Shown here one piece after another: positions 46,422 through 55,273 of a stretch of DNA of 64,000 nt. Every line of letters starts with the position of its first letter. Position 1 is the stretch's first letter. The DNA is from Chryseobacterium camelliae (lineage in GTDB: Bacteria; Bacteroidota; Bacteroidia; Flavobacteriales; Weeksellaceae), in contig NZ_JAUTAL010000001.1 of assembly GCF_030818575.1 (NCBI RefSeq), positions 1,116,001 through 1,180,000 on the forward strand. The letters are read 5' to 3'. Both the position numbers and the translations under genes were made by a program. The notes under the pieces are model-generated. The model saw only the letters and a program-made list of their open reading frames with translations. It searched no databases and was not told the origin of the DNA.

Positions 46422-46943
46422 ATGAAAAAGATCATTTTCGGTTCTCTAGTTCTTTTCGGGTTGGTCACTGTAAACGCTCAAAGCGTAACTCTTAATGTGA
46501 GATTAAAACCAATCCAAACTTTGGTGATCAACAGTGCCCAAAAAGTAGTAAATTTAGATTATACTACTAAAGATGATTACGCCAATGGAGTATCATCGGT
46601 AAATGCAGACCACTTAAGCGTCTACAGTACAGGTGGATTCCAGGTGAAAGTTAAAAGTGCCAATGCTGTTCTTCAGAACGGAGCTAAAAGTATTCAGGCC
46701 AGTAGTATCCAGATCAAAGCTACAGCAGGATCGGAAGCTGTTACAGGAGCACAGTATGCCCAGAATGTTCAGTTATCCGCAACGGAAGCAACCTTGGTAA
46801 CTTCTACTGTAGGTGGTGTGGATAAAAAAATCAATATAGAATATAAGGGGGCGGGTGCTAATGCATATCTGGACAATTATATTGCAGGACAGACACCTAC
46901 AGTATATAGTACAGAACTTACCTATACGATCATTTCTCAATAA
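46422..46943 (+). CDS. Candidate major pilus subunit
   Basis: A 173-residue secreted protein with a clear signal peptide (MKKIIFGSLVLFGLVTVNAQ). The mature part is all-beta in look, rich in alternating hydrophobic residues and without Cys. It has the motif KDDYANGVS followed by HLSVYSTGGFQVKVKSA, and ends in a strand ELTYTIISQ. The C-terminal half of the protein at 47828 has the same order of motifs (RNDYMNGVS, then SSLIVKSNTNYQIKMRS, ending TTLQYEITPQ). A strong hairpin follows directly, so this gene should be expressed above those downstream, as is usual for a major pilin. Function is inferred from this and from the operon; no known pilin family was recognised. Confidence 0.8.
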   Translation: MKKIIFGSLVLFGLVTVNAQSVTLNVRLKPIQTLVINSAQKVVNLDYTTKDDYANGVSSVNADHLSVYSTGGFQVKVKSANAVLQNGAKSIQASSIQIKATAGSEAVTGAQYAQNVQLSATEATLVTSTVGGVDKKINIEYKGAGANAYLDNYIAGQTPTVYSTELTYTIISQ

Positions 46944-46971
46944 CAGAAACTGTTCAAAATATTAAAAATAT

Positions 46972-47003
46972 AAAGTGTTACAAGTAATATTGTAACACTT
47001 TTT
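46972..47003 (+). terminator. Terminator between subunit and chaperone genes
   Basis: Perfect 12-bp stem AAAGTGTTACAA/TTGTAACACTTT (46972-46983 and 46990-47001), 6-nt loop, T-run to 47003. It is inside the operon, 29 bases before the chaperone start, so partial read-through would set the ratio of subunit to assembly proteins. Confidence 0.85.
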
Positions 47004-47031
47004 CTGTAATTTTAATATTAAATAACTATTA

Positions 47032-47835
47032 ATGAAGAAGCTGCATTTTATTATTCTCTGCCTTATCTGTTCTTTGTATTCTCTAACTTACGCACAAACA
47101 GGTATTTCCGTATCTCCTCCCAGACTTTATTTTGAATCCGGGCTCGAAAACAGCGGTACACAAAAGATAACGGTAACCAATGTAAGTGCAAAAAATTCAC
47201 TGGATTTGGCGATCAGCCTGGGTGATTGGGAATACAATGACAAAGGAGAGAATCTGATGTCTGCAGCGGGTTCCCTGCCTGTGTCATGTGCCGGCTGGAT
47301 TTCAGTGAAAAAAGAAGATAATTATTTTACGCTTGCACCGGGCCAGAGAAAGGATATCGATGTAACCGTAACGGTACCCAATACATTATCAGATCAGCTG
47401 GGAGCTCACACGGCAGTGCTGTATGTAAGCCAGATGAACCCGATAGATGATGTGGATAATAAAGGAGCCAATATTAAGGTAAGCATCCGCTCAGGAATTA
47501 AGATATTCCATAAGCTGCCATCTGCCAATACGAAGAAAATAGAAATTAAAAATCTCACCTTTGAAAAATCAGCAAAGACGCTGAATCTCTTTTTTGAAAA
47601 TCAGGGGAATGTATGGGTAGATGGAAAAGTGTCCGGGGACCTGGTGAATACACAGACCGGTAAAAAGATTTCTCTGGACCAGATTATTTTTTACACCATG
47701 CCCGGAAATAAAAGAGAAATGGACATCCCACTTCCTGCTTCTCTGGAAAAAGGAAAATATACTGCGTCTGTACTGATTGACTATGGTGACAGCAATAACC
47801 TCGAGGTTGGAGAGCTAAAATTCACATATGAATAA
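47032..47835 (+). CDS. Periplasmic chaperone-like protein (PapD-type Ig fold)
   Basis: A 267-residue protein with a signal peptide (MKKLHFIILCLICSLYSLTYAQ). The mature start TGISVSPPRLYFESG, then TQKITVTNVSAKNSLDLAIS and FTLAPGQRKDIDVTVTVP, reads like the first Ig domain of fimbrial chaperones. A second beta domain follows (about residues 145-267: RSGIKIFHKLP, LNLFFENQGNVWVDG). No membrane anchor. It overlaps the next gene by 8 bases. In this operon it should hold subunits in the periplasm before export. Confidence 0.8.
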   Translation: MKKLHFIILCLICSLYSLTYAQTGISVSPPRLYFESGLENSGTQKITVTNVSAKNSLDLAISLGDWEYNDKGENLMSAAGSLPVSCAGWISVKKEDNYFTLAPGQRKDIDVTVTVPNTLSDQLGAHTAVLYVSQMNPIDDVDNKGANIKVSIRSGIKIFHKLPSANTKKIEIKNLTFEKSAKTLNLFFENQGNVWVDGKVSGDLVNTQTGKKISLDQIIFYTMPGNKREMDIPLPASLEKGKYTASVLIDYGDSNNLEVGELKFTYE

Positions 47836-48865
47836 GCAGAAATTATTTTATATCATATTATTATTGGGTATTTATCTGAATTGTTTCGGGCAGATTTCTT
47901 ACAATTCCTGGGTCAATGATTACCTGATGATTAATTCTTTTGGCGGTAATACCAATACCGAAGCCTATACTGTCAACCTATCAGGAAATGGATATATCAA
48001 TATACCTTACTGGAGGCTTTCCGTCCGGTTGATGTCTCCTGTTACCTCTGCTGACGGGAATTACACAATTCCGGCTAATAAGATAGCATTCCGGCCTGTT
48101 TCCACTTCCGGGACCGCCTATCCTTATAATGTACCCACGATTTCTCAGATCGGGATGCCCCTTAATGTGACGCTTCAGGAAGGACAGGAAATTTTCCTTG
48201 TTCCTCAATCCAATGCTGCGTTGTACAATTTCCCATTCCTCTTCTTTGGTTATTATTATAATCTTCAGATTAAATACAGCTTAACATTGTTGGGTGGTGC
48301 TTACCTTGGAAATTATCCATCATGGACTAATTTTGTGGCACCTATGCAGTTTACTGCTTATGACCGGTATAACAATGTGATCGGTAGGATGGACCATTAT
48401 TTTAAGTTCCAGATCGGGACGCTTTCAGGTACGCCTCCGGATGTTCCCGAGCTTTCGCTGAAGTTTTCAGGAAATGCCGTTAATGGCCTGTTGGAATTCA
48501 ACAGCAGGAATGATTATATGAATGGTGTAAGTACCACCTATCCAAGCTCGCTGATCGTAAAAAGCAATACCAATTACCAGATCAAAATGAGATCGCTTCA
48601 AAGCCAGTTTGTTTCCCAGGCGGGAGATACGCTTCCGCTTGAAACGGTTAATCTCGCTTTAAAGGCAGTATCTGGAAATGCGGCTACCGTATATCCTGTT
48701 ACGTTAAGCACAATGCCCCAGCTTGTCGCCAAAGGCGGCTATACCCAGGGCTCCAGTGTCTATTTTGATATTACGTATTCCACGGGCTCTAATGATCAGA
48801 GATTTATTAGTGCTAAACCTGCAGATTATTCCACTACGTTACAGTATGAAATAACACCCCAATAA
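47828..48865 (+). CDS. Candidate two-domain tip adhesin
   Basis: A 345-residue protein with a signal peptide (MNKQKLFYIILLLGIYLNCFGQ). Residues ~23-205 form a distinct aromatic-rich N-terminal domain (FFGYYYNLQIKYSLTLLGG). After a short linker (GTLSGTPPDVP) the C-terminal ~135 residues match the subunit at 46422 in motif order and in the last strand (TTLQYEITPQ). A binding domain joined to a pilin domain is the plan of tip adhesins such as FimH, though no sequence kinship to FimH is claimed. It lies between the chaperone and usher-like genes. Confidence 0.75.
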   Translation: MNKQKLFYIILLLGIYLNCFGQISYNSWVNDYLMINSFGGNTNTEAYTVNLSGNGYINIPYWRLSVRLMSPVTSADGNYTIPANKIAFRPVSTSGTAYPYNVPTISQIGMPLNVTLQEGQEIFLVPQSNAALYNFPFLFFGYYYNLQIKYSLTLLGGAYLGNYPSWTNFVAPMQFTAYDRYNNVIGRMDHYFKFQIGTLSGTPPDVPELSLKFSGNAVNGLLEFNSRNDYMNGVSTTYPSSLIVKSNTNYQIKMRSLQSQFVSQAGDTLPLETVNLALKAVSGNAATVYPVTLSTMPQLVAKGGYTQGSSVYFDITYSTGSNDQRFISAKPADYSTTLQYEITPQ

Positions 48866-48873
48866 ATACTATA

Positions 48874-51675
48874 ATGCCCGATTATCTGTTTAGGAAAATA
48901 ATATTTGTATTTTTTGCGTTACTTCTGTGCATTTACATACCTGCGCAGAATCTTTCCGGGGTCACGATGGAGATCCGCAACGAAACCAGTACAGACAGAT
49001 CTGGTATCCTTGATCTTATTGTTGTTCTGAAAAACCAGGGTAACAACCGTTTTAAAGGCCATGTGCACATTTCCGTACCTTCCGGGTTCAGGAATATTTT
49101 AGATACAGATATGGAAGCTGATCTTGGGCCTGGTGAAAGTGCTTTCCTGCCGGTAAAAATAATTGTCACCAACAATGCTTCTTCCGGGCTTTCAAATGTT
49201 GTTTTTGACCTCAGGGATATGCAGGGCAGAGTAGTGGACAGAGAAAAAATAGAGTATCGGGTTGCTGAGAACACCACCATGAGGATCACTGCAGAAAATC
49301 CGGTGATATTTATTAATAGTGAACACGATTCTATCATTGTCCGTGCAAGGGTAGCTAATCTGGGAAACAAAAAACAGGATGTTACGGTTGTTTTCAAACT
49401 GCCGGATGCTGATCAGGGCAATCTGTTCACAGAACAAAAGGGGAGTATTGGCGTGCAGAAGGATACTGTTTTTATCGTCCGGTTTCTCCCTACGCCAAAT
49501 ATGCTTAAAAATCCTGAATTTACGATTAATGTTGCAGCATTCAGGGAGCCCGATAAAGAAATTTTCGGCAATGCTTCAATATCTATTCAGAATGTCTCTT
49601 CAAGCCAGCGGTACCGGTACGAGCAGAACAGCGATTTTGCTAATTCCACAAAAAACACGATTACGGCAAGTTACAGACGGATAGGTGAGACATCTAACAT
49701 GTATCAGCTGACGGGTTCCGGAGGATTTAATCTGCCCTCCGGTTATCTTTTTGCCAGAGGGAACATTTATACCATCAACAATCAGAATGATCCTATTGTC
49801 AACAATACCTATATATCCTACCATCGCGGAGGCAGTACCTTCACATTAGGAAATATCAGCAGGCTGATGGAAATGTCCCTGTTCGGAAGGGGAGCTGAAT
49901 ACTCTTATACCACACCTGATAAAAACAGAAAACTGGAGATGGGCTTTGTAGACCAGACCTTCAGTCTTATCGAGCGGAATGCTTTCCTTAAATATGGCTA
50001 CGGCTTTTATGTACGCGGTGCTGTTGGTGAGCTGAACGACAAACGCGGCATCTCTGCAGGCTATGTGTTCAGGAATGATCCTTACGAACATGCGGACCAT
50101 AATCTCGCGGGTTCAGATTTCCGGTATGCCTTCAACAAAGACTGGAGGATGAACGGAAGAATATATGGAGGACTAAGTTCCTACCAGGACCTCAAACTTA
50201 CCAAACCTTCCCTTGCTGTGGAATCTCAATATTCCGGAATCATCAAAAAAGTAAATCTTAACGGTAATTATTTTTACAGCTCAGATTATTATCCGGGGAA
50301 CCGCCGGGGAGTCCTGCAGATCCAGCAGAATATTTCAGCTCAGTTGTATAAGGAATATTCAGTGTACGGTAACCTCACAATTTCCGATTTTTCACCAAAA
50401 TATTATTTTTTAAATACCAACCTTCAATCCAACAGTACACGATTTGACGGAGGTCTTAACTTCCCGAGGAAAGGAAATTTCGGGCTTGGAGTCAGCTTTC
50501 AGTACCAGCAGGAAAAGTCCAATACCTACAATAATTTTTTCGATACCACCTTAAATGAGGAATCAAAACAGCTTGTATCCAGAAGGCTAACGGAATACCT
50601 CAACTGGTCCAGTTCGGACCTTAGGCATTCAGCAGGGCTGGGACTTGAAGCCGGATTGGTCAATTATCCTGATATGCAACGACCGAAATACCAGATGAAA
50701 GCGGTTGGAAATTATAATTATAAGTGGCTTAGTGTAAGCTTTTCGTATCAGTACGGCAGCTATTTTCTTTCGGAATATGCTTTTTCAAAACTTTTTAACC
50801 AGGCCAATACCTATAAAAAGGTATTCGCTTCGGCATTTGTCAACCAGAATTTTTTCAATCATACGCTTAATCTCAATTCGGGGCTTTCCTATACAGATGA
50901 TATCCTGTACGGAAAATCACCATCAGGTTTTGTCAATCTGAAATACAATAAAGAACGGTATGGAGTCTTCCTGAATTCCTCATGGTTCAACTATGCATCA
51001 AGAAGTACAGGAAATAATATTTTTACCATAGAAGCGGGGGTTAGCCTGTATCTCGCGTCCAATACTCTGAATGCAGGCAAAAAAGGAGACATTCATGCCT
51101 TTGTTTATTATGATTACAATGATAATAATATCTATGATGATGGGGATAAGCCGGCAGAGGGTTACCTTATCATGCTGAATAATATTTCCTTTAAAACAGA
51201 TAAGGAGGGAACGTTGGCCTATAATTCCGTTCCTTTTGGAAAATATCCCATGAAGCAGATTATTCAGCAGGGATGGTATTACGATGAATGCGATGTTGAG
51301 TTAAATAAGTACAATTATTCTATGGATATTCCATTGCATCAGAACGGAACGGTCCAGGGCAGCATCCTGTATGACTACGATGCAAAAACCGCGTTGGAAT
51401 TCAGCCCGAAGACAGGCGGTATCGTATTTAATATATATAGGAATGATAAGCTTTTACAGCGAACGATTACCGATGATAACGGTGAATTTGTTTCCTTTTT
51501 GGAATCTGGAGTTTACAGGATAGAACTCAATCAAAATTCATTGCCTGCCAATACTTATTGCGAGCGTACTGCAGTGGAGGTGAACGTTCAGGCCGGTAAG
51601 ATCAAACACCTTGAACCCTTTATGATCAGGGTAAAGACCAAAAATATACGGGTGAAAAAATTCGGTGAAGACTAG
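48874..51675 (+). CDS. Candidate usher-like outer membrane barrel protein
   Basis: A 933-residue secreted protein (signal peptide ending IYIPAQ). Residues ~25-235 form two Ig/CARDB-like domains (LIVVLKNQGNNRFKGHV and IIVRARVANLGNKKQDVTVV). From ~240 to ~740 alternating-pattern strands rich in Tyr, Asn and Gly (FNLPSGYLFARGNIY, SVSFSYQYGSYFLSEYAF) suggest a large beta-barrel. Then comes an acidic repeat-type domain with FVYYDYNDNNIYDDGDKPAEG, like the prealbumin-type domains of some ushers and surface proteins, and a second one to the end. Size and plan fit an usher or a similar assembly pore. It is the last gene of the operon. Confidence 0.75.
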   Translation: MPDYLFRKIIFVFFALLLCIYIPAQNLSGVTMEIRNETSTDRSGILDLIVVLKNQGNNRFKGHVHISVPSGFRNILDTDMEADLGPGESAFLPVKIIVTNNASSGLSNVVFDLRDMQGRVVDREKIEYRVAENTTMRITAENPVIFINSEHDSIIVRARVANLGNKKQDVTVVFKLPDADQGNLFTEQKGSIGVQKDTVFIVRFLPTPNMLKNPEFTINVAAFREPDKEIFGNASISIQNVSSSQRYRYEQNSDFANSTKNTITASYRRIGETSNMYQLTGSGGFNLPSGYLFARGNIYTINNQNDPIVNNTYISYHRGGSTFTLGNISRLMEMSLFGRGAEYSYTTPDKNRKLEMGFVDQTFSLIERNAFLKYGYGFYVRGAVGELNDKRGISAGYVFRNDPYEHADHNLAGSDFRYAFNKDWRMNGRIYGGLSSYQDLKLTKPSLAVESQYSGIIKKVNLNGNYFYSSDYYPGNRRGVLQIQQNISAQLYKEYSVYGNLTISDFSPKYYFLNTNLQSNSTRFDGGLNFPRKGNFGLGVSFQYQQEKSNTYNNFFDTTLNEESKQLVSRRLTEYLNWSSSDLRHSAGLGLEAGLVNYPDMQRPKYQMKAVGNYNYKWLSVSFSYQYGSYFLSEYAFSKLFNQANTYKKVFASAFVNQNFFNHTLNLNSGLSYTDDILYGKSPSGFVNLKYNKERYGVFLNSSWFNYASRSTGNNIFTIEAGVSLYLASNTLNAGKKGDIHAFVYYDYNDNNIYDDGDKPAEGYLIMLNNISFKTDKEGTLAYNSVPFGKYPMKQIIQQGWYYDECDVELNKYNYSMDIPLHQNGTVQGSILYDYDAKTALEFSPKTGGIVFNIYRNDKLLQRTITDDNGEFVSFLESGVYRIELNQNSLPANTYCERTAVEVNVQAGKIKHLEPFMIRVKTKNIRVKKFGED

Positions 51676-51682
51676 TCCCGTG

Positions 51683-52174
51683 TTATTTTAGAACAAGTAG
51701 CTTTTTCAGTTCACAGTTCAGGCATCCTAAAATAAATTCGGTAAAATACATCTGGGCACTCATGGCAGAAGTTTTAGGGTGGAGTTCCAGTGTTTTGGAA
51801 AGTACGACCTCATTGCGATAGGAAAGGCAGTAATGTGCATGAATAGTTTTTAATCCGTCGGAAATCAGGTTACCATGTACACCAATGCCCCAGTCTGACC
51901 GGAATATTCTGGAAATATTTAGTGCCATTCGTTCCGCTATTGGCATATCGGAAGAATCCCCAGTAATGTCAGGTTGTTCATTAAAGATTTCGGGAGCATG
52001 TACTCCATTGTTGGCATAAGTAAATCCGCCTTTGAAAATAGTTGAGGCATTTCGCATCTGCGAAAATGAAAACTGCAATAACCCGGAAGTTATATTTTCT
52101 GCAACAGACACTGTTTCGTGTTCTGTAGTAAGCATATCATTAATGAAATTCAGTAGTCTGTTGTTCAGTTCCAT
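51683..52174 (-). CDS. CinA C-terminal-domain-like protein
   Basis: A 163-residue protein that follows the pattern of the CinA/PncC nicotinamide-nucleotide amidase domain: VSVAENITSGLLQFSFSQMR, then STIFKGGFTYAN and WGIGVHGNLIS. The catalytic ESCTGG of active enzymes is replaced by ENITSG, so it may be inactive or have another activity. Convergent to the usher-like gene, with 7 bases between the stops. Confidence 0.7.
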   Translation of the reverse strand: MELNNRLLNFINDMLTTEHETVSVAENITSGLLQFSFSQMRNASTIFKGGFTYANNGVHAPEIFNEQPDITGDSSDMPIAERMALNISRIFRSDWGIGVHGNLISDGLKTIHAHYCLSYRNEVVLSKTLELHPKTSAMSAQMYFTEFILGCLNCELKKLLVLK

Positions 52175-52318
52175 AACCTTTGTAATTAAAAATCAGGATA
52201 CAATAAGCAAGCCAATATTCTGTATTATTATAGTGCTGGTTAAAAATTTACATCTTTTCTTTAAATTGATAAAAAAGGAATGGGTTTTGAAGGACTGCCT
52301 GAGATACCATAACACGCT

Positions 52319-54046
52319 ATGAAAAACAAATATTCTGAAAGAATAGCATTGATAGGAGGAGGTCCCGCATCTCTTTTTGTCATGAAACACATTGTAGAAC
52401 AAGACCTAAAACCTGAAACAGTCTGTATTTTTGAAAAGAATGACCGGCTGGGTGCAGGAATGCCATATGGAAAGTATGGCGCCGGTATAGAGCATGTGGC
52501 CAATGTTTCGGCTAATGAACTTCCGGAGCTTGCCGAGGACTTTACAAGCTACATCAGCAGACATCCTGCTGCTGAATTCAAAGACTTCTATCATTCAGAC
52601 GGAATCAATGAATACCAGGTAATTCCGAGGCTTTTGCTGGGGAATTATCTTGAGGAACAATTCAGCCACTATATTTCCAAAGCAAAAAAACTGGGGATTG
52701 ATGTGCAGGTTTTTACCAATTCAACCGTAGTAGACATTATTAGGGTAGAAAAGGAAACCTGCTTTAAGGTTGTAACTGAAAACGGGGACCATCATCATAC
52801 CGGTAACATCATTATCTGCACAGGACATTACTGGCCGAAACGAAATGAAGAGAAGGTCAAAGGGTGGTACGATTCTCCATATCCTCCGTCCAAGTTTACC
52901 GGACCGACAAATTATCCTGTAGCCATAAAAGGAACGTCACTTACGGCCGTGGATGCGGTGAAAACCCTTGCCCGTAAAAATGGATATTTTGATTTTCAGG
53001 GGGACGAACTTCAGTATTTTACCCATGAAGGAAGTGAGAATTTTTCGATCAGCCTGTTTTCGTTGGGTGGATATCTTCCCGCTTTAAGATTCCATTCCGA
53101 AGAAAGCGCTTATTCGGAGGGCTGGATTATGTCTTTGGATGATATTTATGAATATAAGAAATCCCATAATGGATTTGTCGACCTGGATTATGTGTTTGAG
53201 ATCAATTTCAAGCAGCCGCTTCAAAAACGCGATCCCGATTTTTATGAGAAGATAAAATCGCTTAGCATAGAGGAATTTGTGGAAACCATGATGGAGATCC
53301 GTGATAAGCTGGATGGCTTTGAACTTTTCAAGGCAGAATATGCAGAAGCGGAAAAGTCGATCAGAAGGCATCAGTCCATCACCTGGAAAGAGGCGCTTTC
53401 TGCGTTCAGTTATGCAGTTAATTATCCTGCCAAGCATTTCTCTGCGGAAGATATGCTCAGGCTGCGCAAAACTTTGATGCCTCTTATTTCTATTATTATC
53501 GCTTCTCTTCCGCAATCTTCATACCGTGAACTGATTGCCCTTTACAATGCAGGGAAAGTTCGTCTTATTGATGTAGATGAAAAAAGCCATGTAGAGCCTC
53601 ATCCTGAAGAAGGAGGAGTATACCATTTTACAGATGAAAATGGAAATGAAAAAAAGGAGTACTATAGAATGTATATTGATGCAACAGGTCAGAAGCCGAT
53701 AGAGTTTAACCAGGTCCCTTTTGAAGGCCTCAAGGACAGCGGAACCATCAGCTCCGGATACCTTCGCTTTAAAAGTGCTGAAAAAGGGGAAGAAAGCTAC
53801 GAGAAAGACCATTCCAATATCATCAAAGCAGACCAGGAAAATTATTACCTGAGAGTGAAAGGACTTAATATCAATGATTATTTTCAGGCCCTAGATTATT
53901 ACGGACATCCTACGCCGGAGCTCTTCATTATGGCTGTCCCTTACATAGGAGGTTTAAATCCTGATTACTCTGGGCTGGATTTCTGTGATACTGCCGGGAA
54001 GGTAGTTGTAAAAGCATTGAAAAACAGATTGAAGGAAATGGCCTGA
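52319..54046 (+). CDS. FAD/NAD(P)-binding protein
   Basis: A 575-residue protein with an N-terminal dinucleotide-binding motif (IALIGGGPASLFVMKHI) followed by FEKNDRLGAGMPYG, and a second nucleotide-type segment around ITSLTAVDAV (residue ~200: VAIKGTSLTAVDAVKTLARK). A C-terminal YIDATGQKPIEFNQVPF is also typical of the COG4529-type family. No signal peptide. The reaction is unknown. Stands alone. Confidence 0.8.
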   Translation: MKNKYSERIALIGGGPASLFVMKHIVEQDLKPETVCIFEKNDRLGAGMPYGKYGAGIEHVANVSANELPELAEDFTSYISRHPAAEFKDFYHSDGINEYQVIPRLLLGNYLEEQFSHYISKAKKLGIDVQVFTNSTVVDIIRVEKETCFKVVTENGDHHHTGNIIICTGHYWPKRNEEKVKGWYDSPYPPSKFTGPTNYPVAIKGTSLTAVDAVKTLARKNGYFDFQGDELQYFTHEGSENFSISLFSLGGYLPALRFHSEESAYSEGWIMSLDDIYEYKKSHNGFVDLDYVFEINFKQPLQKRDPDFYEKIKSLSIEEFVETMMEIRDKLDGFELFKAEYAEAEKSIRRHQSITWKEALSAFSYAVNYPAKHFSAEDMLRLRKTLMPLISIIIASLPQSSYRELIALYNAGKVRLIDVDEKSHVEPHPEEGGVYHFTDENGNEKKEYYRMYIDATGQKPIEFNQVPFEGLKDSGTISSGYLRFKSAEKGEESYEKDHSNIIKADQENYYLRVKGLNINDYFQALDYYGHPTPELFIMAVPYIGGLNPDYSGLDFCDTAGKVVVKALKNRLKEMA

Positions 54047-54113
54047 TCCATAATTTCTGAAATTATGCCGTGACAATTTAAACTTAGATTACGGCGTAAG
54101 TATAAAAAAGGAT

Positions 54114-54152
54114 ACAACAAGACCCGCAGATTTGAGCTGCGGGTCTTGTTGT
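54114..54152. terminator. Bidirectional terminator
   Basis: Perfect 16-bp stem ACAACAAGACCCGCAG/CTGCGGGTCTTGTTGT with a 7-nt loop, between convergent genes. The T-tracts are interrupted, but the stem is very strong. Confidence 0.82.
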
Positions 54153-54170
54153 AATGATGTAATGATGCTG

Positions 54171-54587
54171 CTAAGATCCGGTCTGTAACATATCATACGT
54201 CATCACAGCAGGTTCTTTTCCAAAAAGACAAGAAAAGATATTCTGAAATTCATGGATGTATTTGCATTTGATTGCATTTCCATAAATTTTTAAACCTTCC
54301 ACAATCTTTCTTGAATTAAGATCAATGTCATACTTGATGAAAGGTTCTGGTCTCTCGTAACGTATTCTCTGTTCAGAAGTATAAGTTCTTGAGAAACCGA
54401 ATTTTTCCAGCCATTCTTCTGTAATTTGGATCGGTTTGATGGACTCTGCCGGAACCGAAACACTGCGAATATCATTTTCAATTCTTACAAAATAATCCTT
54501 TTCATGATTCTGAAATATCTCAGTAATCCTGAAAGTATCATTCTTGTATTCAACAAGATTTTTAATTTTTAAATCAGCAACGTTCAT
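54171..54587 (-). CDS. Hypothetical protein with TEEWLEKFGF motif
   Basis: A 138-residue cytoplasmic protein. The pattern NLVEYKNDTFRITEIF, then SIKPIQITEEWLEKFGF, recalls a widespread Bacteroidota family of unknown function with TEEWLxKFGF. No catalytic motif, signal peptide or membrane segment. No role can be given. Confidence 0.75.
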   Translation of the reverse strand: MNVADLKIKNLVEYKNDTFRITEIFQNHEKDYFVRIENDIRSVSVPAESIKPIQITEEWLEKFGFSRTYTSEQRIRYERPEPFIKYDIDLNSRKIVEGLKIYGNAIKCKYIHEFQNIFSCLFGKEPAVMTYDMLQTGS

Positions 54588-55022
54588 AATATTCTGTGTT
54601 AAGATGGTAGTTAAGTAATTGAGTTTGTTTTATATTATGTTTAATTTGCAAATACTATGCCTGATATACTATTTAAGGAAAAAATAAATAAATATAACGT
54701 GAATAAATATAAAATGTATAGGGATAAAATTTAATGATGGTAAAAAAATACCGGGAGGATAGTCCTAAAATGCTTTTTCCGGGAATGATTCAGCTGTTTA
54801 TCTACAACAGTTTCAGGGAAATTACCTTTACATAGAAGTATATGAAAAGCATTCATCCCTATCTGAAGATTCAGATAAGGATAAACTATGTTAAGATAGG
54901 TATAAGTCAAAGTATAACTTAATAGAAGACTGCCGGTCTTATCTGCGAAAGTCTGTAGAAATCTTTCTACGCGGTACGGATTTAATTCTACAGTAATTAT
55001 TTTTCCATTTCTTTAAACAGTC
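54588..55022. other. 435-base AT-rich gap
   Basis: No gene or strong hairpin was recognised. Confidence 0.4.
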
Positions 55023-55229
55023 TTACTTTTGCCGTGTTATTCTGAGCTGCCCTAAAGACTCTGTTATATAGGAAACTTCAGATGATATGACGTCGCCGAA
55101 GATAGATTCTAAAAACGCAATATGATAAGACTGTTGGTAAAGTTCCCCATAATGTACTTTCAGTCTTTCCTGTTCAGATTCCTTATTTAAACTTAAACCT
55201 GTTGTTCTTCTTCGGCGTACTGCCGTCAT
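55023..55229 (-). CDS. Small hypothetical protein
   Basis: A 68-codon frame with an ATG start. The protein is hydrophilic and charged (SLNKESEQERLKVHYGELYQ) and looks like a short helical cytoplasmic protein. It is 44 bases downstream of the DUF1349 gene on the same strand. No family was recognised; it may not be real. Confidence 0.4.
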   Translation of the reverse strand: MTAVRRRRTTGLSLNKESEQERLKVHYGELYQQSYHIAFLESIFGDVISSEVSYITESLGQLRITRQK

Positions 55230-55273
55230 TTTCCGGCTGGATTTATACAGAAAACAACATAAAGTAAGGAATC

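Noticed and set aside
54171..54587. Prophage remnant marked by the TEEWLEKFGF protein
   Set aside because: Related proteins can occur in phages, but no integrase, capsid or attachment site is nearby.
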